Assembly (NCBI GenBank): GCA_036186865.1
Contig: AP025074.1
Coordinates: forward strand, 12,944,758-13,008,757
Source of the DNA: Eustoma russellianum
Taxonomy: Eukaryota; Streptophyta; Magnoliopsida; Gentianales; Gentianaceae
DNA: 64,000 nt
Direction: 5' to 3'
Shown: positions 41,077-52,997 of the stretch, one piece after another
Position numbering within the stretch: the stretch's first letter is position 1
How the letters are laid out: the number at the start of each line of letters is the position of its first letter
Program-made: the position numbers and the translations under genes
Notes under the pieces: generated by a model
Database searches by the model: none
Seen by the model: only the letters and a program-made list of their open reading frames with translations
What the model was told of the DNA's origin: nothing

Positions 41077-43663
41077 TGTTGGACCGTACACCTGTAGTAA
41101 ACACCACTAGAGAGGAGGGAGTGAATAGTGGTTAGTAGAAATTACACTAGTACCCTTTGTTAAAATCCCCTGTGAAAACAAAATCTGAGACCTCCTCAGA
41201 TTCAGTATCCATTTTTAAAAACTTCAAAAGTCAGTGTACACAACTCCAAAAATTATGAATCTTTCAGAAATTAACTGCAATGTCTTGACTGTACTTTATC
41301 GAAAAATGAGACAAAAATAAGATCGTTGACCCTTCAATCAAATAAAAAGATTGAGATGGTCAATCTGGACAGAATTGAACAAAATAGTGCTGAATTTTGA
41401 AAACGTGTTTCTCTTTGATTACTCAACCAAAAAGGTTGATATTTATACCAAAACACTCATTAGGATGTATAGTTTATGTTTCCAAAAGATCCTGACCTTA
41501 AACTATCCTTGATGAAAACAGAATTCAAGTTTTCTTGAAACTGGTTAGATTGCAGCCACATTGGAGCAGTTATATTACAATGACTAAAAGACTAACTTTT
41601 CTTTGCTCAAATCAAGTGATTCTTGTTGCAAATAAAGGTAACAGTCTGAAGTATAACTCCATCAAAAATCAAAAATTTGGAAACTGTTTTGCTATTTTTT
41701 CAAGACGTGTGAATTTGGATGAAAAATACAGTGAAAACTGTAGAAAAACAGAAAAGAGAAAGAAGACAAGAACACCAAAGATTTATCCTGGTTTAGTCAA
41801 TTGTGACCTACTCCATTCCCAAGCACACATTTCCTTGGATTTCACTATAGTATGAATACAAATACACAAGAACCAAGATTGATCATTAGGTTAAACACCA
41901 ACCCTATTCAAGACTTGGATGGACACCTCTATGAAACTCTTGGTTGCAACACCTTTACCACCTATTGGTGTAGCCTTATAAATTTGGCTAACCAAGCTTA
42001 CAAATGAGACACAAGAGGCATGTATCTACTTAAGTAATATCACAAGAAACACCTTGGCTACACAAAGAATGAAACAAGAATGAAGAGGAGAAGATATCAG
42101 ACAATGAGCTTCAACTTTTTTGCTTTCAAGTGTGTGTTCTTCTTCTCACATTTGCCTCCTAGTTATAGCATGAAAATAGCCCTTGAAGATAAGAACTCCA
42201 AAGTGTCAATATCTTCATCATCAATGCTTAAAGTGTCTCACATCATTGGTTGCCACATAAACACCTTGCACACTTGCCAACATAGAGAAACATGATTGGT
42301 CACACTTGAAATTTAGCATGGCCGATTTTTACACTTGGATTTTCTCTTGAAAATATGAAGATATATGCAGGATAAGATGACATAACTCCTCCATGATTGT
42401 CTCAAACTCCTTTTCAAGATAATAGGACATGTGAGGCTGCCTATTGACCAAAAAAATCTGATCAAACCTTAGCCATGACCATTAGTACCTTTTTTTAAAT
42501 TTCCAAGTTGGCAACTTTGCCAACTAGCTTGTTTTAGGTTGGTCCACTTGTCACCAAGTCATAAAATAAATACACCATCATTTCCACACTGTAAAGTGTA
42601 TAATCTCAGAAACAATAAAGAGAAAACAACAAACAATAGTTGACAAGATTATGTCAATATATAATCCAAATTCCCACTTTTTCTCCTTGTATGTTGCAAT
42701 AAATTTTAACACACCAAGAATACCTTATAATACACCTGAAAATAATGATTGACAGTCTCCAATAACATACTATAAGAAGTCTTCAAGAAAAAAATAGAAT
42801 GTGACATCGAATACCGTCACATATCCCGCTACTATCGATAATGTCATCAAATAGAGAAGTAAATAGAGAACCACACCAAATAATCTTCAAGATAACCATA
42901 AATCAACTCCAGAATGAAGATAATAAGATAATCAAGAGATTTCTTGAGTAAAACTATTTAAGACTGCCCTCGGGGGTAAAATGACCAAAAACCCCTAGTG
43001 AGAGAAAACTCCAGAAATGACTCCGATGGTCAGAAATAGATATAATAACATCTTTGTGATGATAAATAAGCGACGAATGTGTCCTTGAAATATTATCACC
43101 ATGTCAAGTACCTATACAAACTCAAAATACCAATTTTGCCCTTTTTTGGTAAGTTGTAGAAACTTCCAAGGCACATTAGTCACAAGATATAATTATAATC
43201 ATAAAAAATAATACTAACATGATAAACATATATAAATCATATAAAAATGAAAACAACCATTTTATCACATTTTAGAAAATATTTCTGAAAACCCTAGACA
43301 TCGATCGATCGAAGTGCCTCTACTTCAGAGATCGATGTCTCACAGTGAGTTTCAGAATTTGTCTCTGACCTATATCGATCGATCAAAGTGAGGGTTCGAT
43401 GTATACATCAACCGATCGATGTGTCTCAGGTTTAGAGATCGATATCTCATAGTATGGTCTTGGTTTTTTTCTGCCTTACATGGATCGATCGATGTGAGAG
43501 ATCGATGTACGTAGATCGATCGAATTGAAATAACCTGAGAGATCGATGCAATTTTTTTTCACTTTTTCAACTTTTAATCATTTATAACATTATTTGTGAC
43601 ATTTTTCAGTGTCCACCACTTAAAGTCACGACCTTGAAAATTATCCAAACATATTTTTCAACA
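41077..43663 (-). repeat. Inverted Sirevirus-like LTR (diverged relative)
   Basis: On the plus strand it begins TGTTGGACCGTACACC, the reverse complement of the LTR end, and finishes CAACATTCTCCCC, the reverse complement of the purine tract plus LTR start. It is the same family as LTR 1 but clearly diverged, with its own ATCGATCGAT array near 43290-43560. With the 43-base LINE remnant as spacer it forms a large inverted repeat with LTR 3. Confidence 0.88.
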
Positions 43664-44173
43664 TTCTCCCCTTTTTAGATGATTTTCAAAATAACCCTAC
43701 ATGATTTTAATGTCACAACTCCTTATCAATTGTTTATCACATATCTACCAATTTAATACCAATTGAATTATTTTGAAAACCTCGCCAATTCTGTACCAAT
43801 TGTTTTCAAACGTTCAAAACTCTTTTTAGATACATGTTTTTAACATGTGTGCTCTCCCTCAACTTATACTCTCCCTCTTATCCTATGCTCAAAGCCAATT
43901 TTAACACCAATTAAAATTATACTAATTGAACTTAACTTATTATTCTACCTCCAAATCATGACTTAAAAACTAAAATCATGTTCTTATGTTATCTCCCCTT
44001 TATTTTGCAAATCATGCAAAAGATGGAATCAGACAATTGTATTATAAGCCATCACATCTAACTTGGCTCGTAAAGTTTCAAAAGTGGCTTGATTAAGGGG
44101 TTTAGTGAAGATGTCAGCTACTTGATGATCAGTTCTTATATGGTTGATGACTATATCCTCATTTTGAACATTG
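43664..44173 (-). promoter_or_regulatory. Purine-tract region of inverted element
   Basis: On the minus strand this corresponds to 35104-35467: three purine blocks at about 43664-43676, 43852-43875 and 43995-44005, between RNase H and the LTR. The TTTGGTTAAAC repeats are not conserved here. Confidence 0.65.
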
Positions 44174-44650
44174 TCACAGAAGAAAATGATATCTTACCTC
44201 AATGTGTTTGGCCTTAGAATGAAGTACCGGATTCTGAGAAAGATTGATTGCACTTGTGGTATCGCAGAAAACTGGAATCTTATTCATTTTAATGCCAAAA
44301 TCACTAAGTTGTCGTTTAAGCCAAAGTATTTGGGTAGTACATAAACTCAAGGCTATATACACAGCTTCAGTGGTAGAGAGTGCTACACTAGCTTGCTTTT
44401 TAGAAAACCAAGAGATCAAGTTGGTTCATATGAATTGACATGTACGCTAGTGGATTTTCTATCTAACTTGCAACCACCATAATCAGCATCACTATAAGCA
44501 TACAGTTCCAACTTAGCGTTTCTATCATACCAAAGTCCTAAGTGAGGTGTGTGTTTAAGATATCTAAATATCTTCTTCACCGCATTGTAATGTGATACTT
44601 TAAGACAAGAGTGAAACCTAGCAGACATACACACACTAGTCATTATGTTA
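44174..44650 (-). pseudogene. Inverted Sirevirus-like RT/RNase H remnant
   Basis: Minus-strand frames read SVCMSARFHSCLKVSHYNAV, KKIFRYLKHTPHLGLWYDRN and DADYGGCKLDRKSTS, then after a frame change near 44425, LISWFSKKQASVALSTTEAV and VFCDTTSAINLSQNPV. The element is cut off near 44650, within the sequence before SVCMSARF; everything upstream of it (gag through RT) is gone. Confidence 0.87.
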
Positions 44651-46320
44651 ACGAAAACTAATATGTATATACCTGGTGTAAATATCAAAACAATATATAA
44701 GTGAAGAATGCGATGAAACAATGATTTAAATAATATATATACACACACATATATATATATATATATCTGTGTGTGTGTGTGATAGTTTGGCCAAAAGGCC
44801 ATTTTTGGAATACATATGTATACATATGGTTTTTATATATATATGGTGACATGGAATAAATCACTTTGTATATATTTATGGATATAAAGATGTGTAAAAT
44901 AAAGTATGAAAGAAAATATGAGTACTATGTGTATAATTTTACGAAATATAAAAGTATATAGAGATGAATATTAAGTTATGATTTTTGGCCCTTTTTAGTA
45001 TGTGTAAGATGGATATTTTAAGAAAATGCTGATGGATAGATTGGACCAAAAAGGGGGTTGTTTGGCCGAAAATATGAGGAAGGAAAAGAAGATGGAAATT
45101 TCATGATTTAATTTATAGATTTAGTGGATATGTAGTGAACTTTAAGAATATGATGACACGAGAACTATTGGAGCATCTATGCATGCGACATGGAATAGAA
45201 ATGGAGGCATGTGCATATATGTTGCATTATAAGAAATGTTTTTCACTTCATGGCCTCGATGTATTTTTACTGTAGGACAGTTCATGGTTTAAATGTTATT
45301 TTACTGCGTACGAACAATTTATAACATCTATTTGATTTTACTATGTAACGGACAGTTAGTGGCTCGGTGTTATTTTAACTGTGTACGGACAATTTAATTA
45401 CATCTTTTTGATTTTTATTGTATGCATATAGTTATGGCTCAATGTTATTTTAACTGTGTACGAACAATTTATAACATCTATTTGATTTTATTGTGTACAA
45501 ACAGTTCATGGCATCAGCGTTATTTTACTATGTACGGACAATTTATGACATTGGTTGATTTATCGTTCATCATTATAGAAGTTTTATGATATGTTTTTAA
45601 CAGATATTGCATCGTAGTATTATCGCATTTTCATGACTTGTATAATGAATTGATGCATCTAGATGATGAGAATAAGTATCACGACATCGTAGACTTGGAT
45701 TGAGAATCTAAGTAGTGATATAGTTGATAGAGATGTTTTCTAGAGAGATGATCTCATAGTGCGCTACCTTGATAAAAATATATGTATTACATGTTACTTA
45801 TTTACAGTTATGTTATGCCATTTTATTTGTAAATGGGGACGTGCTTTATTATGTTTATTGTTACGAGTATAATTACGTGTTACCGTTACCCCGTGTCTGT
45901 ATATATGATGTACATGACGTATCTAGTACGACTACTTGCGGGGTGGATTATGTTTTTATCGCTCATACTTGCCTTATCAATTTACAGATAACAGGTACCA
46001 TTATACGGCTTTTTGAGGATAGGTCAGATAGATCATCGATAGTGATAACTGTGCTGACAGGTTATACGAAGATGATCGTCATTGGAGTATCATGTATTCA
46101 GAGGGTTTCAGGATTGTAGTATATTAATGATGTTGTACAGAGTTGTGATATAAAAATATTGGATGTCGATTGTATTGTGTTTATGGTATGTTGCTTTCCG
46201 CTTGTTCGATTCATTATTCATGGCGACATGCACATATATGATCCGACGCCTTGTAACTTCTCGTAGTAGAGTACGGCGGGTACACTGGACCGGAACCCTT
46301 GTTTCACACAGGGCGCTACA
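44651..46320 (+). repeat. Gypsy-like LTR, 3' part (5' end missing)
   Basis: The right end reads GTAGAGTACGGCGGGTACAC and then CAGGGCGCTACA, closely matching the end of the gypsy LTR at 13558. It is followed by a decayed primer site (TGTATCATAGCC, 46324). The left boundary is unclear; the inverted copia remnant ends around 44650. It contains a TA/CA microsatellite (44735-44785) and a ~82-bp tandem array (45265-45570). No partner sequence overlaps enough to prove the full length. Confidence 0.6.
45265..45570 (+). repeat. ~82-bp tandem repeats
   Basis: Three to four degenerate units built on GTTATTTTACTGTGTACG, ACAATTTATAACATC and ACAGTTCATGGC. They are inside the gypsy-like LTR. Confidence 0.8.
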
Positions 46321-47388
46321 AGGTGTATCATAGCCTAGGCTCTAGATCCATTGCCGACACAAAGTAACAATGACATGAACTTAAGAAGTGATCTTAGAAA
46401 TTTAAGAAATGATCATAGACGTTTGGACGAGATTGACAAGCCTTAGACTATGAAAAATAGAACGGTGTAAGGAAAAATAGAACGTGTAGGCAAACGACCA
46501 AATAAACCCTGCCCCTGTTAAATAGAAAGCTATCTCAAACCCTAATGGACGTTTCTTATAGCTATTTAACTTAGTGGAAATGTCTCCGATAAGATGATCT
46601 CGAACTTAAGAAGTGATTGAGCCATAGGAAATGATTTTTAGAAAGTAAGATATGATATTAAATCATCACCCTAATAAAGAATTTAGGAACAATTTGTAGA
46701 CTTCGTAATAAGGAATGATTTTAGATTAAGATATGATCATATGAAAAAATAAAGTCACATATATCTAGGATACACTGTTAAAATTGGAACTTCGTAGATT
46801 GTCTAAGCTATGATATGTAGTATAACTATAAGAAACGATTTATTAAAGTCATAACAGTTAGGGCATGGTAAATAGATTGTAAAAATGGTACATTTAGGGT
46901 TAAGACGATGAGTTTAGAAATTTCAGAGTAGGTCAAAAATATTAGTCGTATTAGGAATATCAATTCATATTGATAACCGTATGATAATATACATAAAGAG
47001 AATGATATAATAAGTCATTACGTATTGGGGATTAATTATGAATTTCAAGAAACGTCGAATTATGTGGTTAGGATTAGTAGGCGTAAGTTGAATTCAAGTA
47101 AGCATGATTAAATAGTGGTTGATATGATATAAGATTTGACTGGGTTAGGGTTAGCATTTGAAATAAGTAAGTACGAAAGTTATCATAACCCACAGAAATA
47201 TGAGGTTGTATAATACCCTAAGCGGATAATACGAAGTGTACTCTAATGGGAATCTAAGGGAAAATCTTGTCATAAGTCGACGAATCTTAAGTTGAATGAT
47301 ATGCGATTTAAGCGATGACACTAGAATTTAAGTATTTAAATTTACAACCCCTAAGTTTCAAGGACGAAACTTTTTATAAGGGAGATAA
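46321..47388 (+). mobile_element. Internal region of a gypsy-like element without coding capacity
   Basis: About 1.07 kb between the primer-like site and a gypsy-like 3' terminus (TTCAAGGACGAAACTTTTTA, then aagggagataa). That terminal motif is the usual end of a gypsy polyprotein region, and compares with TTTGAGGACGAAACTTTTTG at 18422. The stretch between has no gag or pol domain and is full of loosely repeated AAGAARTGATYNTAGAAA-type words. Either a large deletion or a non-autonomous derivative. Confidence 0.6.
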
Positions 47389-48050
47389 TGTTACGACCTG
47401 TATTTCCAGGTAAGTGAAAAAGGAAATAGGATAATGGAAAATAGAACGCAAGTGTGATATCGATAAAATTTCGGTGGAATTTAAATTTTGCTTTAGGATT
47501 AAATAGGACATCAGTAGTAAATATCGGATTTAGAAACGCTCAGAAAATAACCGAACCATAAGATAACGAATATACCGATATACAACGAAACTAGGTACCG
47601 GATATTTTGAACATACGATAGGGTTTAAATAAATTAATCAGTAGTAACTTAAGTTGGTAGACGTAAATTAAATTCAATAAAATATATAACACAAGAAATT
47701 AGAACCATGTAAATAAAAGAAAAAGAAAGTAGGATATAATAAATAACTTGGAAGAAAAGAAAAAGGGAAAGAATATATATACACACACATACATTTCTGA
47801 AGGAAGTCAACATGACGACGGAAGCTCCTATTTTTTCGGAGTCGATTTTCTACAATGTGTAACCTTTACGTTGTCGCCGTCTTCTTCATTTTGCGCCGCC
47901 ATCAACAACCGCCTTCTCTTCGTCCTCGATCAGTTTCTTCTCATCTAGCCTGTTTCATTCGCATTCTGTTCGTCGGCTCTCATGTAGCCGCCTTCCACAG
48001 GTTTGCCACCAGAATCCTTCGCCTCTGTCGTGGCCGGTTCTTCCAGGATT
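47389..48050 (+). repeat. Gypsy-like 3' LTR, 5' part
   Basis: Starts TGTTACGACCTGTATTTCC after the purine tract. It continues AT-rich, then becomes coding-like and GC-richer (47860-48050). The end is not defined; L1 sequence begins by about 48080. Probably truncated. Confidence 0.55.
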
Positions 48051-48079
48051 AATTAGCGCCACGGGAGATAAAAAAAGGG

Positions 48080-49377
48080 TTCCTACCATCAGTTTCTAAC
48101 GTGATGAGGCTAGTGCCTTGGCTGATTCATTGAAATATTGTTTAGCAGGCACTTTTTGGTATGTAAGACCAAAGCTTGAGTCCATTCGATCATGGTTTGA
48201 CAAACTCGGATTTACTGGTGGAATTAAAATCAGTTTACTAGATTCATCGCATGTTTTGGTCAATTTCGACCAGGAGCCTGTTTATATTCGATGTTTTTCT
48301 CATCGTTCTTGGAATGTGTTGGGGTTTCATATGCGTAGAACTAAGTGGTCCTATGATTTTGATCCAAATGTTGATACTCCCATTGTGCCAGTATGGATCT
48401 CTTTGCCTGGGTTGCCGGTTTATCTCCACAAAACTGAAGCTCTCTTCAAGATTGCTCGGTTGATAGGTACACCTTTGAAGGCTGATAATGCGACCATGAA
48501 TTTGTTACGGCCTTTAGTTGCTAGAGTCTGTGCTGAAATTGATGTGTTTAAGGATTTGCCATCTCGAGTTTATATTCAGAGTCATGATTTCCACTTCTTT
48601 CAGCATGTTGATTATGAGGAAAAGCCAAGGTATTGTTCTAAATGTCGTGTGCTAGGTCATAGTGAAACATCTCGTACGTTGAATGCAAAGCATATTCCTC
48701 CAGTAGATACGGTTGGTCCAGTGGCTGCAAAAGGGAAATCAAAACAACAGGACCCTCTTGCTTAACGTTGGACTCCAAAGAAAGATAAATCAGGGGTAGA
48801 TGAGGGCTTGCTGTCTGATGCGGTGCCAAAAGAAGTGATACAGGGAAATTTGCTACCCCATGCGGAATCTGTCCCTGTTATGGTTCCGCTTGCTGCGTCT
48901 GTTAATGGCTTGTACTAACGAGGCTTCTGAGCAACAAGAGGAGAGACAGATACAGGAGGTTATGGATCCTGAGCCTATTCAGTTTAATGCTATTCAGAAC
49001 CTGTCGGCTACGCAGGTGTCAAATGCCTTATTTCATCTCCTTATGATCCCTCGCAGCCTGCTGTGGAAAGATACGAATCGAAAATTATGTCATGCCTGTG
49101 ATACTAAAGCTTTGGTAGCAGTTACATCTGATGAGGACCAAGATCTACACCGTGCAACTCAGGATTTGGCACAACGATCCAGTAATATTCAGGGTATGGC
49201 CGAGCTAGCCTCTATTGGAGTGTATTTAAATTACCCCATCTTCTATATCCTCATTCCATGGGTTAGTTGAATGCAGCAAGAAACGGCAACGTAGTAAGAA
49301 AAAAGACATGCTGGCGGCCTCCACCATCTACCCAAGTAACTCGGTCCGGCTTCAAGCTTGGACCTGTCCTCTGCTCA
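48080..49377 (+). pseudogene. L1-like LINE ORF1 (DUF4283-type, zinc knuckle)
   Basis: The frame reads ADSLKYCLAGTFWYVRPKLE, SIRSWFDKLGFTGGIKISLL, SHVLVNFDQEPVYIRCFSHR, VPVWISLPGLPVYLHKTEAL and then the zinc knuckle region CSKCRVLGHSETSR. This is the DUF4283 RNA-binding domain and knuckle found in plant L1 ORF1. The third knuckle ligand position carries Arg instead of Cys. A stop at 48763-48765 interrupts it, and degraded C-terminal sequence continues to ~49320. The start is missing (left neighbour is an LTR). The protein would bind element RNA. Confidence 0.82.
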
Positions 49378-49716
49378 ATGAATTCTCTGACGTGGAATGT
49401 TTAGGGTGTGCTCAGCTCCCTGAATAGAATTCAATACTTAGTGCGCAAGTATCACATTCACTAGCTTATTTTGATTGAACCGAAGTTGCCGTGCGACAAG
49501 TTGGAGCACTACTAGCTCAATTTCGGTTCTCTCTCAAGCAGTCCTCTTCCTTAGACAGTAAAATCTTGGTGTTTTGGACGGCAATCGGTGTTGCTCAATT
49601 TAAAAATATCTCATGTGGTCCGAAATATTTCTATTGGCTTTCAGTGTATACCATCTGGGAAGTTTTTTGGTGGACACCATTTACGGACATCATAATATGC
49701 TGGCTCTATGTGTCTT
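49378..49716 (+). pseudogene. L1-like LINE ORF2, start of endonuclease
   Basis: ATG at 49378 gives MNSLTWNV, a stop (TAG) where relatives have Arg, then GVLSSLNRIQYLVRKYHIH. Further on, frames read ISHVVRNISIGFQCIPSG. The WN.RG start motif and LI.EPKL segment mark the endonuclease. It is interrupted at 49716 by a copia LTR and continues at 61014 (LWEDLL). Confidence 0.78.
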
Positions 49717-50592
49717 TGTTAGTGTATGTGCCCTAGGCCATGATTTGGATATTTATGTTATGCATTTATTATTAATAAAAGAGGTTTTATTATCATTATT
49801 TTTGGTTAGTATGTTACACAATTTTGATATATGTCCTGATTTATTATTGTTATGGAGAGAAAATAATTTATAATCAGTATGAGTATTGATTTGATAATCA
49901 TGAGATGATTATGTGTATGGTGATACGAATCAATCTCATAGATACTTGTTAGAGAACAGTGTATTGGATAGACCCATCATGAGATTGCTACATGGATTAG
50001 CGTCATAAGTAAATCTCATGATAGTCATGTTTTAATCCTTTGACTTGAGATTGTCATAGTTTCCAACATAAGGACTATTAATATTTGACATGATCAAACG
50101 TTATCCGTAACTGGATAATAATAAAGGTCATGATTGAATGTGATAGAAATTATGTAGAGGATATTGAAACAATCAAGATAGAATTTGTCCCTCTCTTTTG
50201 AGAGAGATATCTTTGGGCCCCCTCGATTAGTGAGACTGTGAAATGCATGGCCGTGCTTAAATGAATTGATAGTGTGATCAATATCATTTGTTTTATCAGT
50301 CTACTTAGAGATCGAGTAATCATATGTTTGAACTATATAAGTATGACGCTGACCATGACTTATGTTCAAACTAGATATCGTGTGACAAAAGGATTAATGC
50401 ATGTACTATTATTAGGCTAGTTGGACTTTACTCGTATTAATTGGGTAGTTGCAATGCCTTGCTAGAGGCCAATTACAACTTGTTGGTTTAATAGAGATTT
50501 AATCAACTGCCAATTAATATGGGCCTATCGGGTCACACACAAGAATGCGTAAGGCTGAGATTAATAATATTAAATAATATTAATATTGGATA

Positions 50593-50627
<35 letters not shown>

Positions 50628-50631
50628 TATA

Positions 50632-50687
<56 letters not shown>

Positions 50688-50756
50688 CGTTTTAATATTA
50701 ATAATATTAATATTGGATATTAATTATTATTAATATTATTGTTTTCGTTTTTGTGG

Positions 50757-50820
<64 letters not shown>

Positions 50821-51280
50821 TGTCAAATAATAATGAGAGAATCCATATCTGATATGGATTTTGAATATCCTGACAGAATCCATATCTGATATGGATTTTG
50901 ATTGGCATCAACGAAACCGATTAGGACTCGGTTTTTAATATCCATAAATGCGTATATATATCTATGTATCTCGTACATAGAGACATACGAAATACACACG
51001 AAAACAACAGAAACCCTAGAATTGTTTTTGTGAAAAACGAGTTCTTCAGCCGCACCGTTTGAAGAGCTAGCACTCCGGGCGGAAGCGTTCGTGTGGATAC
51101 CGATAGAGGGTGTTCGTGATTTCGCACCTCTTCCATCTACAGACTTCGAATCTACGGAGGTAGTTTTTGATTTCTTATGTCGAATTAAACGAACAACATG
51201 GATCCTTGGTAGGAAATCGGAGATCAAGTTTTTGTTTTCCCGCTGCGCGTTTGGCAGTGATCTCGGTTGATTTCCTAACA
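49717..51280 (+). repeat. Copia LTR A
   Basis: 1564 bases, starts TGTTAGTGTATGTGCCCTAG, ends GATTTCCTAACA next to the primer site at 51282. It contains an (ATT)n block (50639-50687), a (TA)n block (50762-50818), a TATATAAG box (50334-50341) and a duplicated palindrome (50845-50902). Confidence 0.93.
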
Positions 51281-51281
51281 G

Positions 51282-51294
51282 TGGTATCAGAGCC
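51282..51294 (+). promoter_or_regulatory. Primer-binding site, initiator Met tRNA
   Basis: TGGTATCAGAGCC, one base after the LTR. Confidence 0.92.
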
Positions 51295-52997
51295 ACTTGT
51301 TGTCTCGTTTAAAATCGATATATCATGCTTATGTGTTTACTGTTTTTTGTATGGCATGATATGTATAAAACAGTAATTCGGATTTCATATGATGAGAGAA
51401 GAATGGTATTTTTCAATTCGTTTTCATGAGATGATTTGTATACGGCGGTAATCGTTTGTCATGTGATGATCAAAACGGATTTTGTTTATATTAGATATAA
51501 TGACACGATATGTGTAAAACCTTATTCGAATCTCATCTGGTGATATCGGATTGATGTTTTCAATTCGTTTTCATCAGATGTTATAATTCGAGATTGTTAT
51601 ATGTGATATAAAGTTTTCGTTTTTCATGAGATGATCAAAAACGATTATGTTTATATCGATATGAACAACCGATTGATGGTTCTGTTTTCGTGTTTCGAAA
51701 GACAGATTATCAATTCGATGATGATTCTGATTTCTAGTTTCGGATGAAGATTATCGATTTGATTGATATTCTGTTTTAAGGTTTGCGAATGACAGCCATC
51801 GATTCGATCGATGCTTCTATGAGGGTTTACACGTAATCAAAACAGTAAGATCGTTAATATGATTGACGCGTCTGTGTTAGGGTTTCGAAAAGAAAATTAT
51901 CAATGCGATTGATACTTTCTGTTTGGCTTCGAGGGGCAGCTGGGGCTCTGCCCCTCGGACCCTGCCCAGGGGCGCTGCCCCTCGGAACCCCGCCCTATAG
52001 TTCGTTACCGTGACATTAAGAATGTCAATATATATTTATTTTTTATAATATGTTTGTGTAAAATATATTATAATTGTTGATGTCTTTGCATGGTGCATAG
52101 CATGGCCTCAGGACCTATGTGATTGACTTAGTCATATTTCTGTTTTGGGTTATTATGGCCTGCGTGCCGCTGTAGTTTTTGTTGTATTTATTATACAATT
52201 AGTTAGGTTTTCTTTATTATTGTAATAAATGAAGAATCAAGCTACAAAAGTGGTGATGGGCGACACATACCAAGGACGAGTGGATTCCATGGAGATGGAG
52301 GCACAAGCTCAAGACTAGAAGATATGTATCATTGCAAATGTTGTAATAGGAAGTCTTTCACATAGGGTTTCCTTTATGATCTTCATTTGGTCTCATGAAG
52401 ATCATATTTAGTTTGGCCATGCTATGTCACGTTTACATATTTATCATTTTGTATGAGATGCGTGGATGATATATTATATATGCATATAGGATGCTACGAT
52501 ATAATGATATGCAATGCAAGACATAAACTAAGTTGAACCCTCATTAATAATTAAGTCTTGATGCCATCCATGTCTTAAACACCTATTAAAACTGGGATTG
52601 TATTAAAGTAGGTATTGCCAAAGCAATGTGCTTTAAACATTCCTAGCTACGTAGGATGAGTAATAGTGCTACTCATATGTTTAAAATTGGTTAGACTTAA
52701 TTGGGCTATCAAAACGGTTTTGAGCCCAAGGCATTAGATGGAATCTAACATACAATGATATATGATGTCATTATTCCATAAATTCTAAGAGTTACATGAG
52801 ATGTAATTGGTAAAGAAGTTACCTACCTAAATAACTTAATTTTAAGCGTCATGCCAAAGCTGAGTTTAGAATTAAGTCAAATATGGATCTTAGCTCACTA
52901 AAATATTTCTTTTGAGGGTTATGTTTTAGTGGGAGTTTTATAAATTTTAACCTCATTATTAATAAAGTGTTACTTTGCATGTTTTGTAGATCATAAA
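51295..52997 (+). other. Copia leader with degenerate repeats and GC-rich hairpin
   Basis: About 1.7 kb of untranslated leader. From 51655 to 51925 there is a degenerate ~60-base repeat built on ATCAATTCGAT and GGTTTCGAAA words. At 51930-51957 CGAGGGGCAG pairs perfectly with CTGCCCCTCG across an 8-base loop, and the right arm is repeated at 51974-51984. Such structures could serve RNA packaging or translation, but that is a guess. The rest is AT-rich. Confidence 0.65.

Noticed and set aside
47748..48052. Possible small protein with Ser/Arg/Phe-rich sequence upstream of the L1 ORF1
   Set aside because: Two overlapping frames in a truncated gypsy-like LTR, no match to a known protein.
50720..51296. 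157- and 71-codon minus-strand frames, recurring at 58027-58431 and 60552-60956
   Set aside because: They recur because the copia LTR is present three times; minus-strand frames inside the LTR with no domain.
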